The translations under genes were made by a program, and so were the position numbers. The notes beneath the pieces were generated by a model, which worked only from the letters and a program-made list of their open reading frames with translations, ran no database searches and was not told the DNA's origin. A stretch of 23,600 bases of DNA from an uncultured Roseburia sp. (GTDB lineage Bacteria; Bacillota; Clostridia; Lachnospirales; Lachnospiraceae), in assembly GCA_910587865.1 (NCBI GenBank), contig CAJUNX010000055.1, positions 1 through 23,600 on the forward strand, in the 5' to 3' direction. Shown piece after piece: positions 8,384 to 15,194 of the stretch (positions are counted from its first letter, which is position 1; every line of letters starts with the position of its first letter).

Positions 8384-8425
8384 ATATGCTGTTATTGTAA
8401 CGTGATATGCCCATTACATATATGC
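8384..8425 (-). promoter_or_regulatory. Probable regulated promoter of the ABC operon with three ATATGC boxes
   Basis: ATATGC occurs at 8384-8389, 8405-8410 and 8420-8425 on the plus strand (GCATAT on the transcribed minus strand). The first two are 21 bp apart, two helical turns, as expected for AraC-family subsites. A TACAAT hexamer on the minus strand (8393-8398) could be a -10 box, but there is no good -35. That is common for promoters that need an activator. The region lies between the AraC terminator and the permease start. Confidence 0.4.
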
Positions 8426-8482
8426 GGTTTTTACGTTTTTCATGGTTATTTTGTACTCTCCTGATTTTCCCGAAAAGGACGC

Positions 8483-8514
8483 AAAAAAAGACGGCCGGGA
8501 AACTCCCGATCGTC
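8483..8514 (-). terminator. Rho-independent terminator after the AraC-type gene
   Basis: On the minus strand GACGATCGGGA pairs with TCCCGGCCGTC, with one wobble and one mismatch, and is followed by seven T (the A-run at 8483-8489). It lies 15 bases after the regulator stop codon. It therefore separates the regulator transcript from the permease operon. Confidence 0.85.
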
Positions 8515-8529
8515 CTCTCCTGCAACGGT

Positions 8530-9405
8530 TCACCCCTGCTGCCTGCGGTATGCGCCCGGCGTGACTCCGTACTGCTGTTTGAAATTTTCGATAAATCTGC
8601 GCTCGTCGCTGAAACCGGTATCCTGGGCAATCTGCGAAATCGACTGTCTGGTCTCAAGCAGCATCTTCTCCGCATTCTGCAGACGCAGATCCACCAGATA
8701 CTGCTTGAAGGTCTTTCCGGTATATTTTTTAAAAAAGGAAGCAAAATATCCTCTGGAGAAATAGAAATTGTCCGCCAGCTTCTGCTGCTGAAGCGGCTCA
8801 TCGCTGTGCGTGTGTATGTATTCAAGAATAATGCGGATCCGCTCGTCGTTTTTCTGATGATTAATATCAATATCCTCCAGCGGGTGGCTGCATCTTGCAC
8901 ATAAAATAGAAAGGATCTCGCACACCAGCCCGACATTCCGGAATTCCTGGCTCAGCTCCTTCGGGCCTTCCATACAGATCTCTCTCATCTGCAGAAAACG
9001 GTCAAAAATATCCTTCCTGTCCTCCTCCCGGTCAATCCGGAAGAAAATGTGTCTGTAATCCGGAAGCAGCGATTCCATAAACTCATGGCTCACCAGGATC
9101 GTAAGCCCCAGAATCTCGTCCTTTTTCCTGACTCCCTCACCCCCGTACACGCGCTTTGCGCTGTGAACCTCTCTGCTGTTCACCAGACAGAAGCCTTCTC
9201 CTGTCACCTCGATCTGCCTGCCTCCGACACAGTACTCCACACCGCCCCAGAATACCGCATTGATCTCTAACTCCTCGTGCCAGTGGCTCGGATATGGACG
9301 TGATGTCTGTAACGTCTGTCTCCATATCTGAATCGGCCGGTTTCTCTCCCGGTATACAATCTCACAGATCGCAGCTTCGTCTATTTTATCTGTCACGTTC
9401 TCCAT
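8530..9405 (-). CDS. AraC family transcriptional regulator
   Basis: This encodes 291 residues starting at ATG 9405, preceded by AAAGGAG. An earlier in-frame start at 9504 has no such site. Residues about 35-90 form a cupin-like sensor domain (YPSHWHEELEINAVFWGG, then GEGFCLVNSREVHS). The C-terminal 100 residues carry the two helix-turn-helix motifs of AraC/XylS proteins: LADNFYFSRGYFASFFKKYTGKTF, then ISQIAQDTGFSDERRFIENFKQ. Family members usually bind a sugar in the cupin domain and activate adjacent transport and hydrolase genes. The adjacency to a same-strand permease/binding-protein/GH3 cluster supports that role here. It has its own promoter and terminator. Confidence 0.94.
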   Translation of the reverse strand: MENVTDKIDEAAICEIVYRERNRPIQIWRQTLQTSRPYPSHWHEELEINAVFWGGVEYCVGGRQIEVTGEGFCLVNSREVHSAKRVYGGEGVRKKDEILGLTILVSHEFMESLLPDYRHIFFRIDREEDRKDIFDRFLQMREICMEGPKELSQEFRNVGLVCEILSILCARCSHPLEDIDINHQKNDERIRIILEYIHTHSDEPLQQQKLADNFYFSRGYFASFFKKYTGKTFKQYLVDLRLQNAEKMLLETRQSISQIAQDTGFSDERRFIENFKQQYGVTPGAYRRQQG

Positions 9406-9475
9406 CCTGCTCCTTTCCCTCTGCCTTCCATCCTGCGCATGTCTGATTTTCCGCCAGAAAGACAGCCTTCGGCAC

Positions 9476-9489
9476 GTGCATAAATGCAC
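9476..9489. promoter_or_regulatory. Palindrome in the AraC-gene leader
   Basis: GTGCAT-AA-ATGCAC is a perfect 6-bp inverted repeat about 30-40 bases downstream of the predicted transcription start of the regulator gene. Flanking GCACG/CGTGC arms (9472 and 9498) could extend it into a larger fold. It may be an operator for autoregulation or an RNA hairpin; the choice cannot be made from sequence. Confidence 0.4.
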
Positions 9490-9524
9490 ATTCTGTGCGT
9501 GCACTGCCCCGACTTTGCGATATG

Positions 9525-9553
9525 ATCATAACAGACCCTTTTCCTTTTTTCAA
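9525..9553 (-). promoter_or_regulatory. Sigma-A promoter of the AraC-type gene
   Basis: On the minus strand TTGAAA (9553-9548) and TATGAT (9530-9525) are separated by exactly 17 bp. The predicted start near 9518 gives a leader of about 110 nt before ATG 9405. Confidence 0.8.
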
Positions 9554-9639
9554 TAGAAAATCCGGCTCTTCTCTGCCTAATATATGACAAAACCGCAAAA
9601 CGAAACAGGAAAAAACGGCTATCTGTCCGTTTTTCTTTG

Positions 9640-9648
9640 TGCTAAAAT
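9640..9648 (+). promoter_or_regulatory. Extended -10 promoter of the MBL hydrolase gene
   Basis: TGC-TAAAAT (9640-9648) matches an extended -10 element (TGnTATAAT), which can work without a good -35. Transcription would begin near 9655, about 43 nt upstream of ATG 9698. It is divergent from the AraC-gene promoter. Confidence 0.6.
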
Positions 9649-9697
9649 GAACGCAGACACCGAAGAACACACATTCGACAAAAGGAGGGCACAACCT

Positions 9698-10522
9698 ATG
9701 GTAACATTTCATTCCAAAAAAATTTCCCCGACCGTGACGAGAATCTACGGCCTGATGGGTGAGCTGATGTATCTTGTGGAGGGGAGCGAGCGCGCCGCCT
9801 TAATCGATACGGGAAGCGGCGCCGGAAGCCTGAAGGAATATGTCTCATCGCTTACCAGCCTGCCGGTTATCGTCCTGATCACTCACGGACATGTCGACCA
9901 TGCCATGGGCACGCCGGAATTTGACACTGTCTATATGAGCAGCATCGACAACGATATGTATATGGAACACCGCGACTTTGAAGTCCGCAAAGGTTATCTG
10001 TCCGGCTCACCTGATTTTTCAAAGATTGAAGAATCCGATTATATACCGATCGGCTCATGTGAAAGCTTTCACGATCTGAAGGAAGGCGATGTCTTTGATC
10101 TGGGCGGCATCACCATCGAAACGTTCGCCTGCCCGGGACACACCAGAGGCAGTATGGTATTCCTGCTGCGCGAGGAGCGCACGCTGATCACCGGCGATGC
10201 CTGCAACGGCTTCACCTTCCTGTTTGACAGCAGCTGCCTGGGTCTTACGTCCTACGAAAACAACCTGCGCGCACTGGAAGAAAAGGTCGCCGGCCGCTAC
10301 GACCGCACCTATGTGTCGCACGGCCCCGGCGACTCGCCGAAAGAACTCGTCGCAGGCGTCATTGACCTGTGCGAAAAGATCAAGGCAGGAACCGTAGACA
10401 ATGTTCCCTACCAGTTTGGCGACCGCAGCGGTCTGCTCGCAATGGCATATCTGCCGAACGGGACGCGCTCGGACGGCGGCGTGGGAAATATCGTCTATGA
10501 TCCGGACCGGATCAACGAGTAA
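9698..10522 (+). CDS. MBL-fold metallo-hydrolase
   Basis: This encodes 274 residues starting at ATG 9698, which has AAAGGAGG upstream; the longer open frame from 9584 lies partly upstream of the predicted promoter. The metallo-beta-lactamase fold motifs are all present: THGHVDH (62-68, the HxHxDH metal site), CPGHTRGS with His148, GDACN with Asp167, and SHGPGD with His208. The enzyme should bind two metal ions and hydrolyse a thioester, ester or related bond in the cytoplasm. There is no signal peptide. The substrate is unknown; glyoxalase II-like, lactonase and other MBL activities share these motifs. It stands alone as a single-gene unit with its own promoter and terminator, divergent from the AraC-type gene. 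Confidence 0.94.
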   Translation: MVTFHSKKISPTVTRIYGLMGELMYLVEGSERAALIDTGSGAGSLKEYVSSLTSLPVIVLITHGHVDHAMGTPEFDTVYMSSIDNDMYMEHRDFEVRKGYLSGSPDFSKIEESDYIPIGSCESFHDLKEGDVFDLGGITIETFACPGHTRGSMVFLLREERTLITGDACNGFTFLFDSSCLGLTSYENNLRALEEKVAGRYDRTYVSHGPGDSPKELVAGVIDLCEKIKAGTVDNVPYQFGDRSGLLAMAYLPNGTRSDGGVGNIVYDPDRINE

Positions 10523-10553
10523 TCCGGCCGGAAAATCCGCAGCGGATACAGAG

Positions 10554-10586
10554 GAAGAGATGAGGCTGCCTCATCTCTTCTTTTTT
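10554..10586 (+). terminator. Rho-independent terminator after the MBL gene
   Basis: GAAGAGATGAGG and CCTCATCTCTTC form a perfect 12-bp stem with a CTG loop, followed by TTTTTT. It lies 31 bases after the MBL stop. It also lies between this gene and the convergent symporter gene, but lacks a T-tract on the minus strand. Confidence 0.93.
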
Positions 10587-10627
10587 CTGCCTCCCTGTCA
10601 GTAATATTTATCCCGTAATCGCTGAAA

Positions 10628-11977
10628 CTACCCGATCAGCCCCTGCACGATAATGAACACAATCAGCACCGGCAGAATAAACTGAAAATACGGTTTTAAC
10701 GCCCGGGGCAGTTTCAGCCCGTCCCCTTCATTGCACTCTTTGTAATAGTTGTCAAACCCCCAGCCAAAACGTGTCACGCAGAACAGAAGATAGATCAGCG
10801 AACCGATCGGGAGCAGCAGATTGCTCACAAGAAAATCCTCGCTGTCAAGCACGTCCCTGCCGCCGATGAAACGCAGATCACCCCACACATTATACCCCAG
10901 CACGCAGGGCAGGCTGGCAATCAGCAGAATGACGGCGTTAAAGATCACGGCCTTTCTGCGGCTGACACCAAACATATCCACCGCAAACGAAATGATATTT
11001 TCAAACACTGCAATCACGGTCGTAAAACTGGCAAAACTCATAAACAGGAAAAACAGCGCTCCCCACACCCGTCCTCCCGCCATGTTCACAAACACCTTCG
11101 GCAGCGTCACGAAAATCAGCGACGGCCCCGCGTCCGGCTCCAAACCGAAGGAAAAACACGCCGGGAAAATGATCAGTCCCGACATGATCGCGACAAAGGT
11201 ATCCAGCGCACAGATGCGGACCGACTCACCGGCCAGCGTGTGCTCTCTGCCCATGTAGCTCCCGAAAATCTCCATCGCGGCAATCCCCAGACTTAAGGTG
11301 AAAAATGCCTGATTCATCGCGGCCGTCACCACATTCCCGACGCCGACCTCTGCCACACGGTCAAAATCCGGCACCAGATAAAACTTAAGTCCCTCGCCCG
11401 CGCCCGGCATCAGAAGACTGTGCACCGCCAGCACCACGATCAGAACAAGGAGCGCGGACATCATATATTTACTGATCTTTTCCAGTCCCTTCTGCAGTCC
11501 GCGGCTGCACACAAAAAAACCTGCGATCACGGTGACTGCCATCCAGGCTCCCATCGTGAGCGGGGATCCTAACAGCTCCCCGAACGCCGCCCCGGTATCC
11601 GTCGACCCGTCAAACGCTCCCGTGAGAAACCGGAAAAAATAACTCATCATCCATCCGGCCACCGTCGTGTAATACATCATCAGCAGATAACAGCCAAGAA
11701 TGCAGAACCAGCCGTGAATGTGCCATTTGCTTCCCGGTTTTTCCAGCTCTTTATATCCCAGCACGGCGCTTTTTCTGCTGGCGCGTCCCACCGCAAGCTC
11801 CATCGTGAGCACCGGCACGCCCATGCACAGCAGAAATACCAGATACAGCAGTACGAACAGGCCGCCGCCGTTTTGTCCGGTCACAAACGGAAAACGCCAT
11901 ACATTTCCGATTCCGATCGCACATCCAGCGCTCACGAATAAAAATCCGATTCTCGACTGAAATCCTTCCCGCTTCAT
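10628..11977 (-). CDS. Sodium-dependent transporter of the NSS/SNF family
   Basis: This encodes 449 residues. I preferred ATG 11977, with GAGG 9 nt upstream, over a GTG at 11992. The first membrane helix has the family signature GCAIGIGNVWRFPF (about 18-31) with the unwound Na+/substrate-binding segment, followed by NGGG. Multiple further helices and the terminal GWGFDNYYKE...LPVLIVFIIVQGL suggest an 11-helix bacterial form like MhsT rather than 12. These proteins import amino acids or amines with Na+ across the inner membrane. It is the last gene of the glnS run, 21 nt after the SCP2-domain gene. The nearby MocR regulator may control it. The substrate cannot be predicted. Confidence 0.95.
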   Translation of the reverse strand: MKREGFQSRIGFLFVSAGCAIGIGNVWRFPFVTGQNGGGLFVLLYLVFLLCMGVPVLTMELAVGRASRKSAVLGYKELEKPGSKWHIHGWFCILGCYLLMMYYTTVAGWMMSYFFRFLTGAFDGSTDTGAAFGELLGSPLTMGAWMAVTVIAGFFVCSRGLQKGLEKISKYMMSALLVLIVVLAVHSLLMPGAGEGLKFYLVPDFDRVAEVGVGNVVTAAMNQAFFTLSLGIAAMEIFGSYMGREHTLAGESVRICALDTFVAIMSGLIIFPACFSFGLEPDAGPSLIFVTLPKVFVNMAGGRVWGALFFLFMSFASFTTVIAVFENIISFAVDMFGVSRRKAVIFNAVILLIASLPCVLGYNVWGDLRFIGGRDVLDSEDFLVSNLLLPIGSLIYLLFCVTRFGWGFDNYYKECNEGDGLKLPRALKPYFQFILPVLIVFIIVQGLIG

Positions 11978-11998
11978 CTCTCTGTTCCTCACCTTCGC

Positions 11999-12679
11999 CT
12001 ATCTTCTTTTCTTTTTGCGGTTCTTTTTTCCGCGTCCGCCTGACATCTGGCCCGGCAGGCGGATCCCGACTGACGCGCCTGTCTGATTCGGCGCAGCCGT
12101 ATTGTCCGCCGGTTCCGTGGTTTCCGCCGGCGCTGTTCCGTCTTCCGATTCCGCATTGTCCGCCGATGACGCGCCGCCTGCAGAGGCCGCATCATCTACC
12201 GCCGGTTCCGTGGTTTCCGCCGGCGACGCATTGTCCGCCGTCTCCCCTGCATCATCACCGCTGTCCGCATCATGCTCCGCGTCCGGCTTCACGTCACCCG
12301 CACACTCTGTCGCGGTTACCTCCGCCGGGGCGGATTCCTTTTTCAGCTGCTCCTTTACGGAACCGGCGAGATCCTTTAACAGAAGCGCCTTATCGATGCT
12401 CCCCTCAAGCTTTAATCTGCCCGTGGTAAACGCCCACACCGGGTCAAGCTCCCCGAGACCGATCTTTATCAGGTTCTTTGCGGTCATGGTGAAGAGGACG
12501 TCCCGGTCAAAATATTCGTACGGCTCAATCTTTATCACACCGTTGTCGATCTCCAGATAAAATGCGCCTTCGCCCTCCCCTGTGATGTTAAACTGATAGG
12601 CGACATGCCCTTTTATTCCGCTGGCATCCGCCTTTCCGAATACCTCTCTTGCCTTTGCAACCAGTTCTTCATAAGTCAT
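11999..12679 (-). CDS. SCP2 sterol-binding-domain protein with acidic repeat tail and basic C-terminus
   Basis: This encodes 226 residues. ATG 12679 follows AAAGGAG and lies 4 nt after the MocR stop, so translational coupling is likely. Residues 1 to about 112 match a small SCP2-like domain (GHVAYQFNITGEGEGAFYLEIDNG, then FTMTAKNLIKIGLGELDPVWAFTTGRLKLEGS). This fold has a hydrophobic tunnel for lipids. Residues about 115-200 are Ala/Asp/Glu/Thr-rich with two near-identical PAETTEPA segments. The last 12 residues (GRGKKNRKKKRR) are strongly basic. SCP2 single-domain proteins normally end soon after residue 110, so the tail is additional. The role is unknown; an acidic linker with a basic end could bind RNA, DNA or acidic membrane lipids, but that is inference. 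Confidence 0.82.
   Translation of the reverse strand: MTYEELVAKAREVFGKADASGIKGHVAYQFNITGEGEGAFYLEIDNGVIKIEPYEYFDRDVLFTMTAKNLIKIGLGELDPVWAFTTGRLKLEGSIDKALLLKDLAGSVKEQLKKESAPAEVTATECAGDVKPDAEHDADSGDDAGETADNASPAETTEPAVDDAASAGGASSADNAESEDGTAPAETTEPADNTAAPNQTGASVGIRLPGQMSGGRGKKNRKKKRR
12106..12225 (-). repeat. Direct repeats encoding the SCP2-protein tail
   Basis: An identical 27-base string occurs at 12106-12132 and 12199-12225, a spacing of 93 bp or 31 codons. ATTGTCCGCC also recurs at 12101, 12155 and 12230. All copies are in frame and build the acidic Ala-rich tail. Confidence 0.8.
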
Positions 12680-12683
12680 ATCA

Positions 12684-14276
12684 TTATTCTCCTTTCTGTC
12701 CGTCTCTTCCCTGCCCGATGATCTCATCGAGTATGCGGATACCCTTCTCAATTCCCGCCTCGTCTGTTCCTCCGTAACCAATCAGCAGAACCGGAGGCTC
12801 TCTCTTCCCACCGGCCGGGATGACGCTCCCTGCCGCCGGCTTTCTCTTCCCACCGGCCGGGATGACGCTCCCTGCCGCCGGCTTTCTCTCTGTACCGGCC
12901 GGGATGACGCTCCCTGCCGCCGGCTTTCTCTCTGCATCGCCGAATATCCGGCTCTCCGCGGCCGGCTCTCCCTCTTCCCCGAAGCGATACTCCGCAAGGC
13001 CCGATATCTTCATCCCGCGCTCCGCAGCCGCTCTGCAGATCTCCTGCTCCGTCAGCGCGGTTTCCGCCTGTACCAGAACATGCAGCCCTGCGTGCTCACC
13101 GCCGATGCGTACGGCCCAGTCTCTCTTTTTTAACGCTCCGAGCAGAAAATCGTGTCTGCTTCGGTAAATCCCGCGCATCTTATTCAGATGACGCTCAAAA
13201 TGTCCCCCGCGGATAAATTCTCCCAAAATCTCCTGCTGCATACGTGCAACCGTCACCGAGTAAAATCCGCATGTCTGGCGGTATCGCTCCATCAGCCGCG
13301 GCGGCAGAACCATATAGCTGACACGCAGCGACGGCGCGATGCTTTTTGAAAATGTTCCCAGATAAATGACGGTCCCGTTCCGGTCCATCCCCTGCAGAGA
13401 CGGCACCGGTTTTCCGCGGTAACGGTATTCGCTGTCGTGATCGTCCTCGATCAGATAACGGCCCTCCCCTCCCGCGGCCCAGCGCAGAAGCAGAAGCCGC
13501 TGCGCAAGCGGCATGACCGTCCCCATCGGAAACTGGTGGGACGGCATGATATAGATCAGCGCCGGATTCAGCCTCTCTATCGCCTCCTCCGTAAAGCCGT
13601 CTGCTCCCGCAGGAATCGTTCTGACACGGTATCCCATATTGGAAAATGTGCAATACGCCTGCGGATAGCCGGGATTTTCCATCAGAATCGTCTGCTCCCT
13701 CCCCAGAAGCTGCGCCAGCAGAAGCTCGAGATATTCGTTGCCTGCGCCGAGAATCAGCTCCGATGGCCGGCACCGGACCCCGCGCGCCTGATGCAGATAG
13801 GCTGCAATCTCGCGCCGGACTGCAGGTTCCCCCTGTCTGTGTCCCGCATAAAGCAGCTCCTCCCGGTCGTCCAGCAGCAGATTCCTGCTGATTTTACGCC
13901 AAATATTATAGGGAAAATGCTTTGTGTCAACCGCATAGGGGGAAAAATCCAGCTCCCAAACGTTCTCTGTCTCCCACTCCTCTGCGCCCGCACTCTCATT
14001 CACCGGCTGTCTCAACTGATACAGCCCCGAAATATCACAGACAAAAACGCCTCTTCGCGGTTCCGCCCGCAGATAGCCCTCCGCGATCAGCTGATCGTAT
14101 GCTGTCTCCGCCGTGCTTCTGCTCACCCCCAGATGTTCCGCCAAAAGGCGGGTGGAGGGAAGACGCTCCCCGACCGGGATTCTTCCCACCGCAATCTCAT
14201 CTCTGATATGTCCGTAAATTTTCTCATAAAGTGGGATACCTTCCTCCCCCTGCAGATCTATCATGATCTCAAGCAT
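12684..14276 (-). CDS. MocR-type GntR/aminotransferase-like transcriptional regulator with a repeat insertion
   Basis: This encodes 530 residues. Residues about 11-82 are a GntR winged helix (IPLYEKIYGHIRDEIAVGRI, LPSTRLLAEHLGVSRSTAETAYDQL). The rest is an aminotransferase class I/II-like domain. It has the PLP-contact motif EDDHDSEYRY (277-286) and the Schiff-base lysine Lys311 in GTFSKSIAPSLRVSY. MocR proteins use PLP to sense amines, amino acids or vitamin B6 status, and usually run about 450-490 residues. The excess here is an insert at about 435-493 holding three 14-residue repeats (RKPAAGSVIPAG core) just before the final PPVLLIGYGG strand. The gene starts 7 nt after the DUF2225-like gene and is followed 4 nt later by the SCP2 gene. 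The neighbouring NSS transporter is a plausible target. Confidence 0.93.
   Translation of the reverse strand: MLEIMIDLQGEEGIPLYEKIYGHIRDEIAVGRIPVGERLPSTRLLAEHLGVSRSTAETAYDQLIAEGYLRAEPRRGVFVCDISGLYQLRQPVNESAGAEEWETENVWELDFSPYAVDTKHFPYNIWRKISRNLLLDDREELLYAGHRQGEPAVRREIAAYLHQARGVRCRPSELILGAGNEYLELLLAQLLGREQTILMENPGYPQAYCTFSNMGYRVRTIPAGADGFTEEAIERLNPALIYIMPSHQFPMGTVMPLAQRLLLLRWAAGGEGRYLIEDDHDSEYRYRGKPVPSLQGMDRNGTVIYLGTFSKSIAPSLRVSYMVLPPRLMERYRQTCGFYSVTVARMQQEILGEFIRGGHFERHLNKMRGIYRSRHDFLLGALKKRDWAVRIGGEHAGLHVLVQAETALTEQEICRAAAERGMKISGLAEYRFGEEGEPAAESRIFGDAERKPAAGSVIPAGTERKPAAGSVIPAGGKRKPAAGSVIPAGGKREPPVLLIGYGGTDEAGIEKGIRILDEIIGQGRDGQKGE
12811..12936 (-). repeat. Three-copy 42-bp tandem repeat inside the MocR gene
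   Basis: Copies lie at 12811-12852, 12853-12894 and 12895-12936, differing only in the last few bases of each unit. The unit is 42 bp, so each copy adds 14 residues without a frameshift. It sits in a surface-loop position of the aminotransferase-like domain. The near-identity implies recent expansion and likely copy-number variation. Confidence 0.92.
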
Positions 14277-14283
14277 GCCGCTG

Positions 14284-15138
14284 TTACTTTCCCTGCCGAA
14301 GCTCGTTTACGATCATTTCCTTTAACTCAAACGCGCGGTCTTTCATCTTCTTTGTCGCGGTCTTCGACTGCAGAATGCGGGCAAGACATTTTGACGCAAT
14401 TTCATATTTCTTAAAGTGGCAGGCCAGCGCCGACAAAAGATAATCGAGCGTGCACTCGTCCATCCCGCAGATCGGGTAATTCTCGGTGGCAATCGCCTCG
14501 GTAAATCCGTCAAACGCCTGCTCGTAGTAGGTCTCCGCCTGCTGCTCATAATCGCTGTAAAGCGCCTTCGACGCCGCATCATCCGGTGTCAGCTCCTCAA
14601 GTCTGCCGCGCAGCACCCAGGAAAGATTCAGGCACAGATATGCTTTTTCACTGGTCTTCGCACGCTTTGCTTCCGCGGCGGCCAGCGCAAGCTTATATCG
14701 CGCGATCGCCGTGTCGTAATCAACGATCCCCTCCGGAACGGGATATTCCTCCGGCTTATAGGTTGTGCAGACCTGCGCTTTGATCAGACGGATCTGCAGC
14801 GACGAGATATGATCAAAATAGCGCTGCAGCGCCGCGTATCCGCAGTGCGGGCAGAAATAGACATTGTACTTGAGTGTATCGATATGTTCAAAACGCGGCC
14901 GAAGATCCAGATCCGGCTGAAGCCGGCGGATCCGTCCGCTCTTCACTGCTTTTGCCTTAAACACTTTGTCACACACCGGGCAGTTGACCGTCTTATCCAA
15001 AAGCAGACTTTCTTCCTGAGACGAATCCTTTTTCACCGCTTTGTCGGAATCCGACTGGTCACGCTTCTCCCCTTCATACAGATTCGTCGCCTCCGCTGAC
15101 CTGAATCCAAATTTCTCCACTCCAGCCATTACGTTCAT
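14284..15138 (-). CDS. DUF2225-like zinc-ribbon protein
   Basis: This encodes 284 residues. ATG 15138 follows AGGAGG with 7-nt spacing; an earlier in-frame ATG at 15168 lacks a site. Two CxxC pairs (C53/C56 in NCPVCDKVF and C96/C99 in YFCPHCGYAA) should bind one zinc ion. The C-terminal part (about 135-284) is helical and repeat-like, resembling TPR-type helices. It includes AIARYKLALAAAEAKR, AYLCLNLSWVLRGRL and ACHFKKYEIASKCLARIL. This arrangement matches DUF2225 proteins of Firmicutes, whose function is not established. It sits 56 nt downstream of glnS and 7 nt upstream of the MocR gene, which points to one transcript. Confidence 0.85.
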   Translation of the reverse strand: MNVMAGVEKFGFRSAEATNLYEGEKRDQSDSDKAVKKDSSQEESLLLDKTVNCPVCDKVFKAKAVKSGRIRRLQPDLDLRPRFEHIDTLKYNVYFCPHCGYAALQRYFDHISSLQIRLIKAQVCTTYKPEEYPVPEGIVDYDTAIARYKLALAAAEAKRAKTSEKAYLCLNLSWVLRGRLEELTPDDAASKALYSDYEQQAETYYEQAFDGFTEAIATENYPICGMDECTLDYLLSALACHFKKYEIASKCLARILQSKTATKKMKDRAFELKEMIVNELRQGK

Positions 15139-15194
15139 CTTCTTTCCTCCTGCATCGTTCTGCGGCAATCTGCGGCCGCCATTTTTTTATCCGT

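Noticed and set aside
8435..8455. Possible catabolite-responsive element (TGAAAAACGTAAAA on the minus strand)
   Set aside because: The spacing to the central CG is off by one and the final CA is missing, so it does not fit the cre consensus.
8370..8936. 188-codon minus-strand frame overlapping the AraC gene
   Set aside because: It is an alternate frame of the regulator gene that runs through its terminator; it has no family pattern.
12782..12997. 71-codon minus-strand frame made almost entirely of repeats
   Set aside because: It is the out-of-frame reading of the 42-bp MocR repeats, not a separate gene.
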